Of a DNA stretch of 64,000 nt, positions 41,728-51,075 are shown piece by piece; position 1 is the first letter of the stretch, and every line of letters starts with the position of its first letter. The translations under genes were made by a program, and so were the position numbers. The stretch comes from Couchioplanes caeruleus (GTDB lineage Bacteria > Actinomycetota > Actinomycetes > Mycobacteriales > Micromonosporaceae). Below the pieces are notes generated by a model. That model ran no database searches. It was not told the origin of the DNA and saw only the letters and a list, made by a program, of their open reading frames with translations. The DNA is taken from the NCBI RefSeq assembly GCF_023499255.1, contig NZ_CP092183.1, forward strand, positions 3,592,501-3,656,500, in the 5' to 3' direction.

Positions 41728-42045
41728 ATGGGGAGCGAGCGATTCGAGGTTCGCCCCGGCGACCTCCTGGCGCACCGTACCCATGTCGACGCCATAGCCC
41801 AGCAGGTGGAGCAGGCGCGGTCAGCAGGCGGGATCATCCGCGCCGACATCGGCGCGTACGGGAAACTGTGCACGATCGTGCCGGCCATGCTGAACACGTT
41901 GCAAAGGGTATTGATCGACGGGGTCGCCGGCGCCGCTGAGGACCTGCGTGTGACAGGCGACAAGCTGCAGGCCACCGCAGACGACTACAACGGCATGGAT
42001 CGGACCCGGGCCGCCGCAGTCCGGGCGGCCGGGAACAGCCTGTGA
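41728..42045 (+). CDS. EspC/WXG100-like ESX secretion-associated protein
   Basis: A 105-residue all-helical protein with a helical hairpin (LAHRTHVDAIAQQVEQARSA and ATADDYNGMDRTRAAAVRAA). Length and pattern match ESX-1 secretion-associated EspC-type proteins, small partners that travel with larger effectors through type VII secretion. YNGMD near the C terminus is compatible with a YxxxD-like export signal. It is sandwiched between the YbaB-like gene and the effector, overlapping the latter by four bases. Confidence 0.75.
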   Translation: MGSERFEVRPGDLLAHRTHVDAIAQQVEQARSAGGIIRADIGAYGKLCTIVPAMLNTLQRVLIDGVAGAAEDLRVTGDKLQATADDYNGMDRTRAAAVRAAGNSL

Positions 42046-43346
42046 CCGCGAACCCGCTGGTCGCCCATCCCGCCCATGGCGGACCCGGCGCATGGGCGGG
42101 GATCGCCCTCGCCGAGGACGTGGAACAGATCGTCCAGGGCGTGCAGAACGGGTCGTGGATCGACGGCGCGCTGGGTGCCGTCAGCGCCGGTCTGGATGCC
42201 CTCGCATTCGTCTCCGACCCGATCGGAGGGCTGCTGCAATACGGCGTCGCATGGCTGATCGAGCACGTCAAGCCGTTGTCGGAGGCGCTGGACTGGCTGG
42301 CCGGCGATCCGGGGCAAATAGCCGCTCAGGCCCAGACGTGGCGCAACATTTCCGGGAGCCTCTCTGATGACGCCGACGGCCTCGGGCAGGCCGTTCGCCA
42401 CGACCTCAGCGAGTGGGTCGGCTCGGCCGCGGACGCCTACCGCTCCCATGCCGGGCAGCGCGCGGACACGTTGCGAATCCTGGGCGGGGCCTCCGCGGGC
42501 ATGGCGCTGATGGTCGAGGGCGCAGGCATGCTCATCGGCACCGTCCGGATCATGGTCCGTGACGCCATCGCGACACTGGTCTCCCGCCTGGCCGTGTATG
42601 CGGGCGAGGTGGCGGGATCGTTCGGCCTCGCGACGCCGCTCGTCGTTGAGCAGGTCTCCACGCTCTGCGCGTCCTGGGCTGCCAAGATCGGCCGCTGGCT
42701 GAAGCAGTTGTTGTCCAGCCTCCGCCGACTCGGCTTCGCCATGGACGAGCTGAGCGGGTGCGTGCGCGCGTTGCGCCGCAGCGACGTCGCCGACGAGACC
42801 GCGGACCTCATGGGCCGCCGCTCTGACTGGGCCGGCCGTAACCCCGGGGAGCACCCGCAGGAGCCCTCCCGGCCGGCCGACAGTCACCTGCCGTCGGGTG
42901 ACCCCGTCTACTACAGGCCGAACAGCACTGCGGTCGGATACGACTCGCAGACCGTCACCAACTTCGATCGAGTGCGGCCGGAACCGGGATACCACGACGT
43001 CGTCGTGCACGGCGAACGCAACGGGTTGTTCCGGCCGGGGGTGATCGGCGAGGACGGCGCTGACTATCCCGCGAACTACACCCATCCGAACCAGATCGCC
43101 GACGCCGTACGGGGCAATCCTGCGTACACGGGTGGCCCGGTCCGGTTGATCTCCTGCCACAGCGGAACGGTGGACCCCGGTGCCGGCGCCATTCCGGCCG
43201 GCCAGGAAGTGGCGAATGCGCTGGGCGTGCCGGTCAAAGCGCCGACGGACGCGGTCGGTGTGAACCGGTACGGTTCGGCGCAGCAGGTGCCCAGGATCCG
43301 CGACGGCGGCACCTGGGTGACGTTCTATCCGCAGACTGCCGACTGA
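42042..43346 (+). CDS. Type VII-associated polymorphic toxin with C-terminal His/Cys domain
   Basis: A 434-residue effector. Residues 1-240 are helical and WXG100-like (AQTWRNISGSL, then WVGSAADAYRSHAGQRADTL), with a hydrophobic middle. A Pro-rich hinge near 270-290 leads to a toxin domain with DVVVHGERNG, YTHPNQIADAVRGNPAYTGG and VRLISCHSGTV, then ALGVPVKAPTDAVGV. The HG...SCxSG pair resembles clan CD (caspase/C80-like) cysteine peptidases; this is inference. The gene is followed by a candidate immunity gene. Codons end in A or T more often than in flanking genes, suggesting acquisition. Confidence 0.75.
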   Translation: MTANPLVAHPAHGGPGAWAGIALAEDVEQIVQGVQNGSWIDGALGAVSAGLDALAFVSDPIGGLLQYGVAWLIEHVKPLSEALDWLAGDPGQIAAQAQTWRNISGSLSDDADGLGQAVRHDLSEWVGSAADAYRSHAGQRADTLRILGGASAGMALMVEGAGMLIGTVRIMVRDAIATLVSRLAVYAGEVAGSFGLATPLVVEQVSTLCASWAAKIGRWLKQLLSSLRRLGFAMDELSGCVRALRRSDVADETADLMGRRSDWAGRNPGEHPQEPSRPADSHLPSGDPVYYRPNSTAVGYDSQTVTNFDRVRPEPGYHDVVVHGERNGLFRPGVIGEDGADYPANYTHPNQIADAVRGNPAYTGGPVRLISCHSGTVDPGAGAIPAGQEVANALGVPVKAPTDAVGVNRYGSAQQVPRIRDGGTWVTFYPQTAD

Positions 43347-43353
43347 GGTGCCC

Positions 43354-43770
43354 ATGGTGAAGACAGCCGGGATGTTCGTGGAGTTGGGCCAGGGCCTGCA
43401 CCCGGCACCGCCGCAGAGCATCAGGGACCACATCGCGCCGGCCCCGCTGCCCGACGCCGACCGCGTGGTGGCGTACCTCGAGGGGGGTCACCCCCTCATC
43501 GACATGATGGATCTCGAGAACGATGCGTTGGATCCGCAGCGGCAGGTCCTGAACGGCAGTTCGATCCTCACGGACGGGGAGTGGCTGTGGCGGCAGGACT
43601 TCGCGTACTACGTTCGCCGTCACAATGTCGCTGTGCCGGACCGGATGCTCGCTGCTATCCGTGAACGGCACTACATCGTGCCGGATGCGTCCGTGGAACG
43701 GCTCACCGAGCTAGCGGCAGTGGCCGAGGAGCTGGCCTTCGGGCCTGCGGGTGGCGTGCCCGCGGAGTGA
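43354..43770 (+). CDS. Candidate immunity protein
   Basis: A 138-residue soluble, acidic protein starting eight bases after the toxin stop. Features are VVAYLEGGHPLIDMM, SILTDGEWLWRQDFAYYVRR and VPDRMLAAIRERHYIV, a pattern seen in proteins encoded next to actinobacterial polymorphic toxins. It presumably binds and neutralises the toxin domain. ATG 43354 has GAGGTG upstream; GTG 43348 is also possible. It overlaps or abuts the following oxidase gene only in a long alternative start. Confidence 0.7.
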   Translation: MVKTAGMFVELGQGLHPAPPQSIRDHIAPAPLPDADRVVAYLEGGHPLIDMMDLENDALDPQRQVLNGSSILTDGEWLWRQDFAYYVRRHNVAVPDRMLAAIRERHYIVPDASVERLTELAAVAEELAFGPAGGVPAE

Positions 43771-43874
43771 CGGCGGGTCTGCATGGCGGGATGCGGGGGA
43801 TCCCGTCGCCGGGGTGGGCCGGCCGGCCGGGATATTCTTCGGCTCATGTGTTCAGCAGCCGCGGTGCCCGCCCC

Positions 43875-46718
43875 GTGACCAGCGCAGACCTTGGTGCGCG
43901 TCTCCGCCGGGCCGGTGTCGGCGACGTGCTGGACGACGCCACGAACCGGGCGATGTACGCGTCGGACGCCTCGCTGTACCGGGTGGTGCCGCGGGCCGTG
44001 GTGCGGCCCCGGTCCGAGGACGAGGTGGCGGCCACGCTGGCCGTGTGCCGGGAGCTCGGGGTGCCGTTGACCGCCCGCGGCGCCGGGACGTCGGTGGCCG
44101 GCAACGCCATCGGGCCCGGTGTGGTGGTGGACTTCAGCCGGTATCTGAACCAGGTGCTCGAGGTCGATCCGGCCGCGCGCAGCGCGCGGGTGCAGGCCGG
44201 GACGGTGCAGGCGGCGCTGCAGGCGGCGGCCAAGCCGTACGGGCTGCGGTTCGGGCCCGATCCGTCCACCCACAACCGGTGCACGATCGGCGGCATGATC
44301 GGGAACAACTCGTGCGGGGCGCGGACGCTCGGGTACGGGCGGACGTCGGACAACGTGCTGGCGTTGTCCGCGCTGACCGTGGACGGGTCGCGGCTGGTCA
44401 CCGGGCCGGAGCCGAGCGGCGCCGAGCCGATCACGGCCGCGTTGCGCGAGGTCGTCGGCGCGAACCTGGCGGTGGCGCGCACCGAGTTCGGGCGGTTCGG
44501 CCGGCAGGTCTCCGGGTACGCCGTCGAGCACCTGCTGCCCGAGCGCGGCTTCAACCTCACCGAGTTCCTGGTGGGCAGCGAGGGCACGCTCGCGGTGGTC
44601 ACCGAGGCGACCGTACGGCTCGTCGCGGACCCGGCGCACCGGGTGCTGGTCGTGCTCGGCTACCCGGACTTCGGTACGGCCGGCGACGTCATCCCGGCGA
44701 TTCTGGAGTTCGCGCCGACCGCGTGCGAGGGCATCGACTCGCGCATCTGCGAGGTGCTGCGCAGCCGGCGCGGGCCGGGTTCGGTGCCGCCGCTGCCCGG
44801 CGGCGAGGCGTGGCTGATGGTCGAGCTGGCCGGCGACGACCTCGGCGAGGTGCGTGAGCGGGTCGCGAAGCTGGTCGCCGCGGCCGCCGCGGTCGACTCA
44901 ATGGTGGTCGAGGACCCGGTCGCCGCCGCGCCGCTGTGGCGGATCCGGGAGGACGGCGCCGGGCTCGCCGGGCGGGCCCCCTCCGGGCTGCCCGCGCACG
45001 CCGGCTGGGAGGACGCCGCCGTACCGCCGGCGCGGATCGGCGCCTATCTGCGCGACTTCGACGTGCTGGTCGACCGGCACGGGCTCACCGCGATGCCGTA
45101 CGGGCACCTGGGCGACGGGTGTGTGCACGTACGGCTGGACTTCCCGCTCGACAAGCCGGGCGGCCCCGGCCGGTTCCGGGCGTTCCTGGAGGACGCGGCC
45201 GACCTGGTCGTCTCGTACGGCGGGTCGCTGTCCGGCGAGCACGGCGACGGGCGGGCCCGCAGCGAGCTGCTGACCCGGATGTACTCGCCGGCCGCGATGG
45301 ACCTGTTCCGGCAGATCAAGCGCACCTTCGACCCGGAGGGCCTGCTCAACCCCGGCAACCTGGTCGACCCGGATCCGGTGGACGCCAACGTGCGCGTGGC
45401 GCGGGCGCGCCCGGTCCGGCAGCGGCTGGCGCTGGCGTACCACGGCGACGACGGCGACTTCAACCAGGCCGTGCACCGGTGCACCGGCGTGGGCAAGTGC
45501 CGGGCGGACAACACCGGCACCGGCGGTGTGATGTGCCCGTCGTACCTGGCCACGAGGAACGAGAAGGACTCGACCCGCGGCCGGGCCCGGGTGCTGCAGG
45601 AGATGCTGGACGGCGACCTCGCCCCGTCCTGGCGGTCGCCCGCGGTGCACGACGCGCTGGACCTGTGCCTGTCCTGCAAGGGCTGCCTGTCGGACTGTCC
45701 TACCGGGATCGACATGGCCTCGTACAAATCCGAGGTGCTGCACCAGAGCTACACGCGGCGGCTGCGGCCGCGTTCGCACTATTCGCTGGGCTGGCTGCCC
45801 CGCTGGTCCCGGCTCGCCTCGCGGATGCCGCGGCTGGCCAACCGGATGATCAGCCTGCCCGGGCTGCGCCGGATCGCGCTGTACCTGGCCGGGGTGGACG
45901 CGCGCCGCTCGATCCCGGCGTTCGCCGACCGGACGTTCCGCGGATGGCACGCGCAGCAGCAGCAGCAGCAGCCGCCCGCCGCCGGCAAGCCGGTCGTGCT
46001 GTTCGTCGACAGCTTCACCGACCACTTCGCCCCCGAGGTGGCGCGCGCGGCGGTCGAGGTGCTCACCGCCGCCGGGTACGCGCCCCGGATCACGTCCAAG
46101 GACGCCTGCTGCGGGCTGACCTGGATCACCACCGGTCAGCTGGACGCGGCGAAGCGGATCCTCGGCCGGACGGTGTCGGAGCTGCGGGCGGCGGCCGAGG
46201 ACGGGATCCCGATCGTCGGCCTCGAGCCGTCCTGTACGGGCGTGCTGCGCAGCGACCTCACCGAGCTGCTCGACGGGGAGGCGGCCAGGAAGGTCAGCGC
46301 CGCCACGGTCACCGTCGCGGAGCTGCTCTCGCGTACCGAAGGGTGGTCGCCGCCGTCGCTCGACGGCCGGAAGGTGATCGCCCAGCCGCACTGCCACCAC
46401 CACGCCGTCATGGGGTGGTCGCCCGACGCCGAGCTGCTCGCCGCGGCGGGCGCGGACGTGGTGCGCCTGGGTGGCTGCTGCGGCCTGGCGGGCAACTTCG
46501 GCGTCGAGCGCGGCCACTACGAGGTGTCCGTGCAGGTCGCGGAGCAGCAGCTGCTGCCGGCGCTGCGGGCGGCGGGCCAGGACGACGTGTTCCTGGCCGA
46601 CGGCTTCTCCTGCCGCACGCAGTCCGCGGACCTGGCCGGCGTGCGCGGCAAGCACCTCGTGGAGCTGCTGCGAGACGGCATGCGGCAGGAGAAGGGCGGC
46701 CCGGTCAGCCGCCGGTGA
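43875..46718 (+). CDS. FAD-linked oxidase/Fe-S fusion (D-lactate dehydrogenase-like)
   Basis: A 947-residue membrane-associated flavoprotein. The FAD-binding type 4 domain has PLTARGAGTSVAGNAIGPGV and TIGGMIGNNSCGARTLGYGR, followed by a FAD-oxidase C domain, a ferredoxin-like region (CTGVGKC and CLSCKGCLSDCP) and two CCG domains (DACCGLTW, GGCCGLAGNFG). It oxidises a 2-hydroxyacid, probably D-lactate or glycolate, passing electrons to quinone. GTG 43875 is chosen; GTG 43848 and 43767 are alternatives. A six-Gln run near residue 697 is encoded by a CAG repeat. Confidence 0.88.
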   Translation: MTSADLGARLRRAGVGDVLDDATNRAMYASDASLYRVVPRAVVRPRSEDEVAATLAVCRELGVPLTARGAGTSVAGNAIGPGVVVDFSRYLNQVLEVDPAARSARVQAGTVQAALQAAAKPYGLRFGPDPSTHNRCTIGGMIGNNSCGARTLGYGRTSDNVLALSALTVDGSRLVTGPEPSGAEPITAALREVVGANLAVARTEFGRFGRQVSGYAVEHLLPERGFNLTEFLVGSEGTLAVVTEATVRLVADPAHRVLVVLGYPDFGTAGDVIPAILEFAPTACEGIDSRICEVLRSRRGPGSVPPLPGGEAWLMVELAGDDLGEVRERVAKLVAAAAAVDSMVVEDPVAAAPLWRIREDGAGLAGRAPSGLPAHAGWEDAAVPPARIGAYLRDFDVLVDRHGLTAMPYGHLGDGCVHVRLDFPLDKPGGPGRFRAFLEDAADLVVSYGGSLSGEHGDGRARSELLTRMYSPAAMDLFRQIKRTFDPEGLLNPGNLVDPDPVDANVRVARARPVRQRLALAYHGDDGDFNQAVHRCTGVGKCRADNTGTGGVMCPSYLATRNEKDSTRGRARVLQEMLDGDLAPSWRSPAVHDALDLCLSCKGCLSDCPTGIDMASYKSEVLHQSYTRRLRPRSHYSLGWLPRWSRLASRMPRLANRMISLPGLRRIALYLAGVDARRSIPAFADRTFRGWHAQQQQQQPPAAGKPVVLFVDSFTDHFAPEVARAAVEVLTAAGYAPRITSKDACCGLTWITTGQLDAAKRILGRTVSELRAAAEDGIPIVGLEPSCTGVLRSDLTELLDGEAARKVSAATVTVAELLSRTEGWSPPSLDGRKVIAQPHCHHHAVMGWSPDAELLAAAGADVVRLGGCCGLAGNFGVERGHYEVSVQVAEQQLLPALRAAGQDDVFLADGFSCRTQSADLAGVRGKHLVELLRDGMRQEKGGPVSRR
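45954..45971 (+). repeat. (CAG)6 trinucleotide run encoding poly-Gln linker
   Basis: Six CAG codons in a row lie between the Fe-S/GlpC-like parts of the oxidase. They encode a polar linker (HAQQQQQQPPAA). Length variation between strains is likely by slippage. Confidence 0.85.
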
Positions 46719-47775
46719 TGGACCAGTGCCAGGCCTCCGACGGCAGGTTCTCGAAGCCGTACCGGCCGGCGTGCGCCGACAGCCACCGGAATCCGGCGCT
46801 GTCGCGGGTGAGCGTGCGGCCGTCCGCGGTGATGTCGACGGCCAGACCGAGCTCGTGCAGCGACGTGCCGGGGATCGCCGTCGGGACGCGGCACGACGAC
46901 GCCGGCGCGGTCCAGACGTTCGGGCAGCCGTTGATCTTGCGCAGCTCGATCTGCCGCTGCTTGGTGCGGAACCCGCCGCCGGACAGGTCGACCCCGTCGG
47001 CCTTCGCGGCGCTCAGCATCTGCCCGAACGCGTACGCGACGTTCCGGTGCACGGTGATGCCGTTGACCGACGTGGTGTCGGCGACGGTGAACGTGCCGCG
47101 CACCTGGGCGACGACGTCACGGCTGAGCGCGGAGGCCTGGGTGGCGTAGGCGGCACGCTGGGCGTCGGCGGCCTTCAGCCTGCGCTGGTTCGTGACGATG
47201 GCCGCGTACGTGCGGTCCCACGCGGTCCCGGCCGCGTCGAGGTTGCCGGTGGCGGTCGAGGCGGCGGCCTGTGCCGTCTTCAGCGCCGCCGCGGCCGTAC
47301 GGGCCTCGGTCCGGCGGGCGGCGGTCATCGTGGCCGAGGCCGTGACGGCGTCCTTCGCCTTGTCCACCGCGGCGGCGTTGCGCGGGCGCTGCTGCGACGC
47401 CACGGTCAGGTTGTTGCGGGCGGTGGCCAGGGCCTCCCGGGCCAGCGCATACCGGGTCCGCGCGACGGCGTCGGTGGCGACCGCGGTGGTGACCACGTTC
47501 TGCGTGTCGAGCTGGGTGGCCCGGCGCTGGGTGAGCCGGTCCGCCCAGGTCGCCAGGCTCGCCCGCTGGGCGGCGAGGGTCTCGCGCAGCCGCAGGTACG
47601 CCGGGCTGGGCGTGAGGCTGCTGTGCATCAGCGACGCCCACTTCCGGGCCACCGCGGGTGTCGACGCGGAGGCCGCCGTGGGTGTTGCCGCGGTCGTCAG
47701 GAACACGGCGAGCACGGCGACGATCGCTGTGGTGGACGGCTGCCACGCGCGGGCACGGATATGTCGGGTGGTCAT
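46705..47775 (-). CDS. Secreted VanY-type D,D-carboxypeptidase (M15) with coiled-coil
   Basis: A 356-residue exported protein. Signal peptide at about 10-38 (IVAVLAVFLTTAATPTAASA), then a long Ala/Gln/Arg-rich coiled-coil region to about residue 215, then an M15B peptidase domain with SGGGFRTKQRQIELR, SLHELGLAVDI and EAWHWSI giving the zinc His-Asp-His set. It should trim D-Ala or peptidoglycan peptides. ATG 47775 was chosen after GATGACC-like leader; the 3' end overlaps the oxidase gene by 14 bp. Confidence 0.87.
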   Translation of the reverse strand: MTTRHIRARAWQPSTTAIVAVLAVFLTTAATPTAASASTPAVARKWASLMHSSLTPSPAYLRLRETLAAQRASLATWADRLTQRRATQLDTQNVVTTAVATDAVARTRYALAREALATARNNLTVASQQRPRNAAAVDKAKDAVTASATMTAARRTEARTAAAALKTAQAAASTATGNLDAAGTAWDRTYAAIVTNQRRLKAADAQRAAYATQASALSRDVVAQVRGTFTVADTTSVNGITVHRNVAYAFGQMLSAAKADGVDLSGGGFRTKQRQIELRKINGCPNVWTAPASSCRVPTAIPGTSLHELGLAVDITADGRTLTRDSAGFRWLSAHAGRYGFENLPSEAWHWSITGG

Positions 47776-47923
47776 CGGGCGTACGCTCCTCGGCCTGGGC
47801 GGTCGGGGCGGGACGGCGGCCGGCGCCGGGTCCCGCATGTCGTCCAGTCGAGTTTTGGGTCCGCCGGGTGCAGCCCCGGCCCAGTGCCGGAGCGGACGGG
47901 TTGCCGCGGTCCGCGGACGCCGC

Positions 47924-49378
47924 TCAGGTGCCGGTACCGGCCCCGACCGGCCGGCGGAACACCTCGATGCGGTTGCGGCCGCGGTGCTTGGCCTCGTACA
48001 TGGCCTGGTCCGCGTCGTGGATGAGCGCCGTCGGGTCGGTCGTGCCGCCGCCGGTCACCGCGACGCCGACCGAGCTGCCGACGCGGACGGTGCGGCCCTG
48101 GATCTCGTACGGCTCGCGGATCCGCTCGACGAGGCGCCGGGCGACGCCGACAGCCTCGTGATCGGCGGCGAGGTCCGGGCAGAGCACGAGGAACTCGTCC
48201 CCGCCGAAGCGGCACAGCACGTCGCCGCGGCGGGCGTCCTCCCGCAGCCGCCGGGCCACCGCGCGCAGCAGGGCGTCGCCCGCCGCGTGACCGTGCACGT
48301 CGTTGATCGGCTTGAAGCCGTCGAGGTCGATGAAGAGCACCGCGAGCCGGCCGCCGTGGCGGCGCTGCTCGGCGAGGGCGCGCCCGACGTGCTCGAGGAA
48401 CAACGTACGGTTCGGCAGGCCGGTCAGCGCGTCGTGCAGCCGCTCGTGGGCCAGCCGGGCCGACCGGGTCAGCGCGGTGGCACCCAGCGCGACCATGCAG
48501 AGCACGGCCAGCGCGAACCCGCCGAAGATCTCCCAGGCCAGCCGGCGGGTGGCCTGGATCGGCGCCAGCAGAACCTTGCGGGGCGCGACGAACACGACCT
48601 GCCAGCCGGTGCCGGGGATCGGCGCGGAGCTGTAGTAGTCGCCGTGCGTCACCCCGGAGGGGGCGGTCCGCAGGGCGGCCACCAGCCCGGCGCCGGGCAT
48701 CGGGGCACCCAGCTCGCCGTCGGCGGAGCCGGCGATGACCAGCCCCTTGGCGTCGATGATGAAGGCGCGCCCGCCGGGGGTGCCCAGCGAGCTCTGCAGG
48801 TAGCCCTTGGCGAAGACGTCGAGGGTGCCGAGGGGGACGGCGGCGAGCCACACCCGGGGGCGGCCCGCGGCGGTGAACGGCACGCCGAAGATCAGCCGTT
48901 GGGTCTCGCCGTCCTGCACGAGGTCGCCGAAGACCATGGTGGCGCGCTGCTGCGCCCGGGTGCGTACGGGCGTGAGCAGCTTGCGTCCCGCCGCGCTGCG
49001 CAACGAGGGCGGACGGGCGCCGAGCACGGTCCCGTCGCCCGCCGTGACGGCGCTGAACGCCATGCTCGGGTCCTTGTCGAGCGCGCTCTGCACCGACCGG
49101 GCGTCGCCCGAGAACGTCTGCTGAGCGGTCGACCGGTTCTGCTCGGCGCTGGCCGTGAACGCGTCGCTGGTCAGCTGAGCGGCGACCGCGGCACGGTGGG
49201 CGAACTCGCTGCGCAGGCGGTCTCCCGCCGCCCGGTCGGTGACGATCAGATAGCCACCCACCAGGGCGATCAGAGCCAGCGCCAGCACACAGCTGAGCAC
49301 CAGCACGATGCCGCGGGGAATTCGCACACCCCTCTGTCGGCAGCCGGTCCGGCCGCCTGAGGATTGGCCGCCGGGCAT
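47924..49378 (-). CDS. Membrane diguanylate cyclase with extracellular Cache-like sensor
   Basis: A 484-residue protein: helix near 25-45, an extracytoplasmic Cache-like sensor (KDPSMAFSAVTAGDG, GRAFIIDAKGLVIAG), a second helix near 305-325 and a C-terminal GGDEF domain. The active-site FGGDEF is intact, and RRGD five residues upstream is a complete I-site, so c-di-GMP synthesis should be product-inhibited. ATG 49378 is assumed; GTG 49327, just before the first helix, is an alternative. It is divergent from the peptide transporter operon. Confidence 0.85.
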   Translation of the reverse strand: MPGGQSSGGRTGCRQRGVRIPRGIVLVLSCVLALALIALVGGYLIVTDRAAGDRLRSEFAHRAAVAAQLTSDAFTASAEQNRSTAQQTFSGDARSVQSALDKDPSMAFSAVTAGDGTVLGARPPSLRSAAGRKLLTPVRTRAQQRATMVFGDLVQDGETQRLIFGVPFTAAGRPRVWLAAVPLGTLDVFAKGYLQSSLGTPGGRAFIIDAKGLVIAGSADGELGAPMPGAGLVAALRTAPSGVTHGDYYSSAPIPGTGWQVVFVAPRKVLLAPIQATRRLAWEIFGGFALAVLCMVALGATALTRSARLAHERLHDALTGLPNRTLFLEHVGRALAEQRRHGGRLAVLFIDLDGFKPINDVHGHAAGDALLRAVARRLREDARRGDVLCRFGGDEFLVLCPDLAADHEAVGVARRLVERIREPYEIQGRTVRVGSSVGVAVTGGGTTDPTALIHDADQAMYEAKHRGRNRIEVFRRPVGAGTGT

Positions 49379-49445
49379 AGAACCCGGCCGATGCGGCGGT
49401 GCCGGGTGCCGCTGTCGTCGCCGCGGACAACTGCGTCCTCGCGAT

Positions 49446-49469
49446 GTTGTCGGGCAGGCCAAAGACAAC
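49446..49469. promoter_or_regulatory. Inverted repeat GTTGTC-N12-GACAAC before peptide operon
   Basis: Six-base perfect arms lie in the 144-bp divergent gap between the diguanylate cyclase and the peptide-binding protein genes, 54-77 bp before the latter. It is a candidate operator, for example for the PucR-type regulator encoded within the locus. Confidence 0.4.
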
Positions 49470-49522
49470 GGGACCGCCCGATCGGCACGCTGGCGGCCAA
49501 CACGGAGCACGTGGAGGGCGAG

Positions 49523-51070
49523 ATGAAGGCTCTGCGATCGGCGGCGGCGGTGGGCGCGGCGGCGCTCCTGCTCGCCGCCTGCGGCGACGGCGCGGGCGGC
49601 ACGGGCACCCGCCTGGCCGACGGCAAGACGTTCACGATGGCCCTGGCCAACGACCCCGGCAACCTCGACCCGCACTTCACCTCGCTGTCCGTCACGGGGC
49701 AGGTCGATCGTTTCCTGTACGACTCGCTGCTCGGCTTCGCCGCCGACGGCAAGCTGCTGCCCGGGCTGGCGCAGAAGTGGCAGGCGACCACCACCACCGC
49801 CACGTTCACCCTGCGCAAGGGCGTGACCTGCGGGGACGGCAGCCCGCTGACCGCGGCGACGGTGGCGGCGAACATCAGCTTCGTGGGCGACGTCAAGAAC
49901 GGCTCGAGCCGGGTCGGCACGTTCGTCCCGGCCGGCGCGAAGGCCACCGCGGACGAGGCGGCCGGCACCGTCACGGTGACCTCGCCGGCGCCCGACGCGT
50001 TCCTCGACCGCAACCTGGGCGGCCTGCCGATCGTCTGCGACAAGGGCATGAAGGACCGCGGCGAGCTCAAGCAGGGCGCCGACGGCACCGGCATGTTCAC
50101 GCTGACCGAGGCGGTCGCCAACGACCACTACACGCTCACCCGGCGCAAGGACTACGCCTGGGGGCCGGGCGACTGGAAGTCCACCCAGCCGGGCCTGCCC
50201 GACAAGGTCGTGCTGCGGATCATCCCGAACGAGGCCACGATGGCGAACCTCGTGCTCTCCGGCGAGGTGAACGCCGCCCGGATCGCCGGGCCCGACGGCC
50301 AGCGGCTGCGCGGTGACGGCTTCCAGCGGCGCGACGTGCTCGCCCCGTCCGGCGAGATGCTGTTCAACCAGAAGTCCGGGCTGCTGACCGCGGACCCGGC
50401 CGTACGGCGGGCCCTCGTGCAGTCGCTGGACCTGACCCAGCTGCGACAGGTCTTCACCAGCGGTCAGGGCACCGCCCCGACGGGCCTGGTCGCGCCGTCC
50501 ATGAGCCCGTGCAAGGGCGACTCGGTCACCGGGTCCCTGCCGGGCTTCGACGCCGCCGGTGGCAAGGGTGCGCTGGAGACGGCCCGCAACGGCAAGCCTC
50601 TGGCCCTGACGCTGGTGTACCCGACGTCCGGTCTCCCCGGAGCGCCGGCCACTGCCGAGCTGATCCAGCAGCAGTGGACCGCGGCGGGCGTGAAGGTGCA
50701 GCTCAAGCCGATCAGCGAGGCACAGGTGGGCCAGATCGTCGGCGGGGAGCTGGCGTGGGACGTTGCGCTGTTCTCGATCACGGTCACGCTGCCCAGCCAG
50801 CTGGTGTCGTACGTGTCCGGCCCGACCCCGCCGCAGGGCACCAACTTCGCCTTCATCGACAACAAGGACTACACGGCCGCGGTGGCCGCCGCGCAGAAGC
50901 TGCCCGGCGACAGCGGGTGCACGCAGTGGCAGGCGGCCGAGAAGGCGCTGCTGCAGCACCTCGACATCGTGCCGTTCGCGAACTCGAACGTGCCCGTCTA
51001 CGCCAAGGGGGCCACTGTGGACCTCTCCGAGGGCGATGTGGACCCCGCCTCCATCCGGATGCTCGGCTGA
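49523..51070 (+). CDS. Peptide ABC transporter substrate-binding lipoprotein
   Basis: A 515-residue family 5 extracellular solute-binding protein. Lipobox LLLAAC puts the lipidated Cys at residue 20. Motifs FTMALANDPGNLDPHFTS, FLYDSLLGFAADGKLLPGLA and EMLFNQKSGLLTADPAVRRA are typical of dipeptide/oligopeptide receptors. It captures peptides outside the membrane for the two downstream permeases. It heads an operon running at least to 56343 and probably beyond. The preferred peptide is unknown; the locus suggests D-amino-acid-containing ones. Confidence 0.9.
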   Translation: MKALRSAAAVGAAALLLAACGDGAGGTGTRLADGKTFTMALANDPGNLDPHFTSLSVTGQVDRFLYDSLLGFAADGKLLPGLAQKWQATTTTATFTLRKGVTCGDGSPLTAATVAANISFVGDVKNGSSRVGTFVPAGAKATADEAAGTVTVTSPAPDAFLDRNLGGLPIVCDKGMKDRGELKQGADGTGMFTLTEAVANDHYTLTRRKDYAWGPGDWKSTQPGLPDKVVLRIIPNEATMANLVLSGEVNAARIAGPDGQRLRGDGFQRRDVLAPSGEMLFNQKSGLLTADPAVRRALVQSLDLTQLRQVFTSGQGTAPTGLVAPSMSPCKGDSVTGSLPGFDAAGGKGALETARNGKPLALTLVYPTSGLPGAPATAELIQQQWTAAGVKVQLKPISEAQVGQIVGGELAWDVALFSITVTLPSQLVSYVSGPTPPQGTNFAFIDNKDYTAAVAAAQKLPGDSGCTQWQAAEKALLQHLDIVPFANSNVPVYAKGATVDLSEGDVDPASIRMLG

Positions 51071-51075
51071 GCGCC

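Noticed and set aside
45954..45971. CAG repeat as a microsatellite or mobile-element scar
   Set aside because: It is in frame within a linker between domains, and flanking sequence is ordinary coding sequence.
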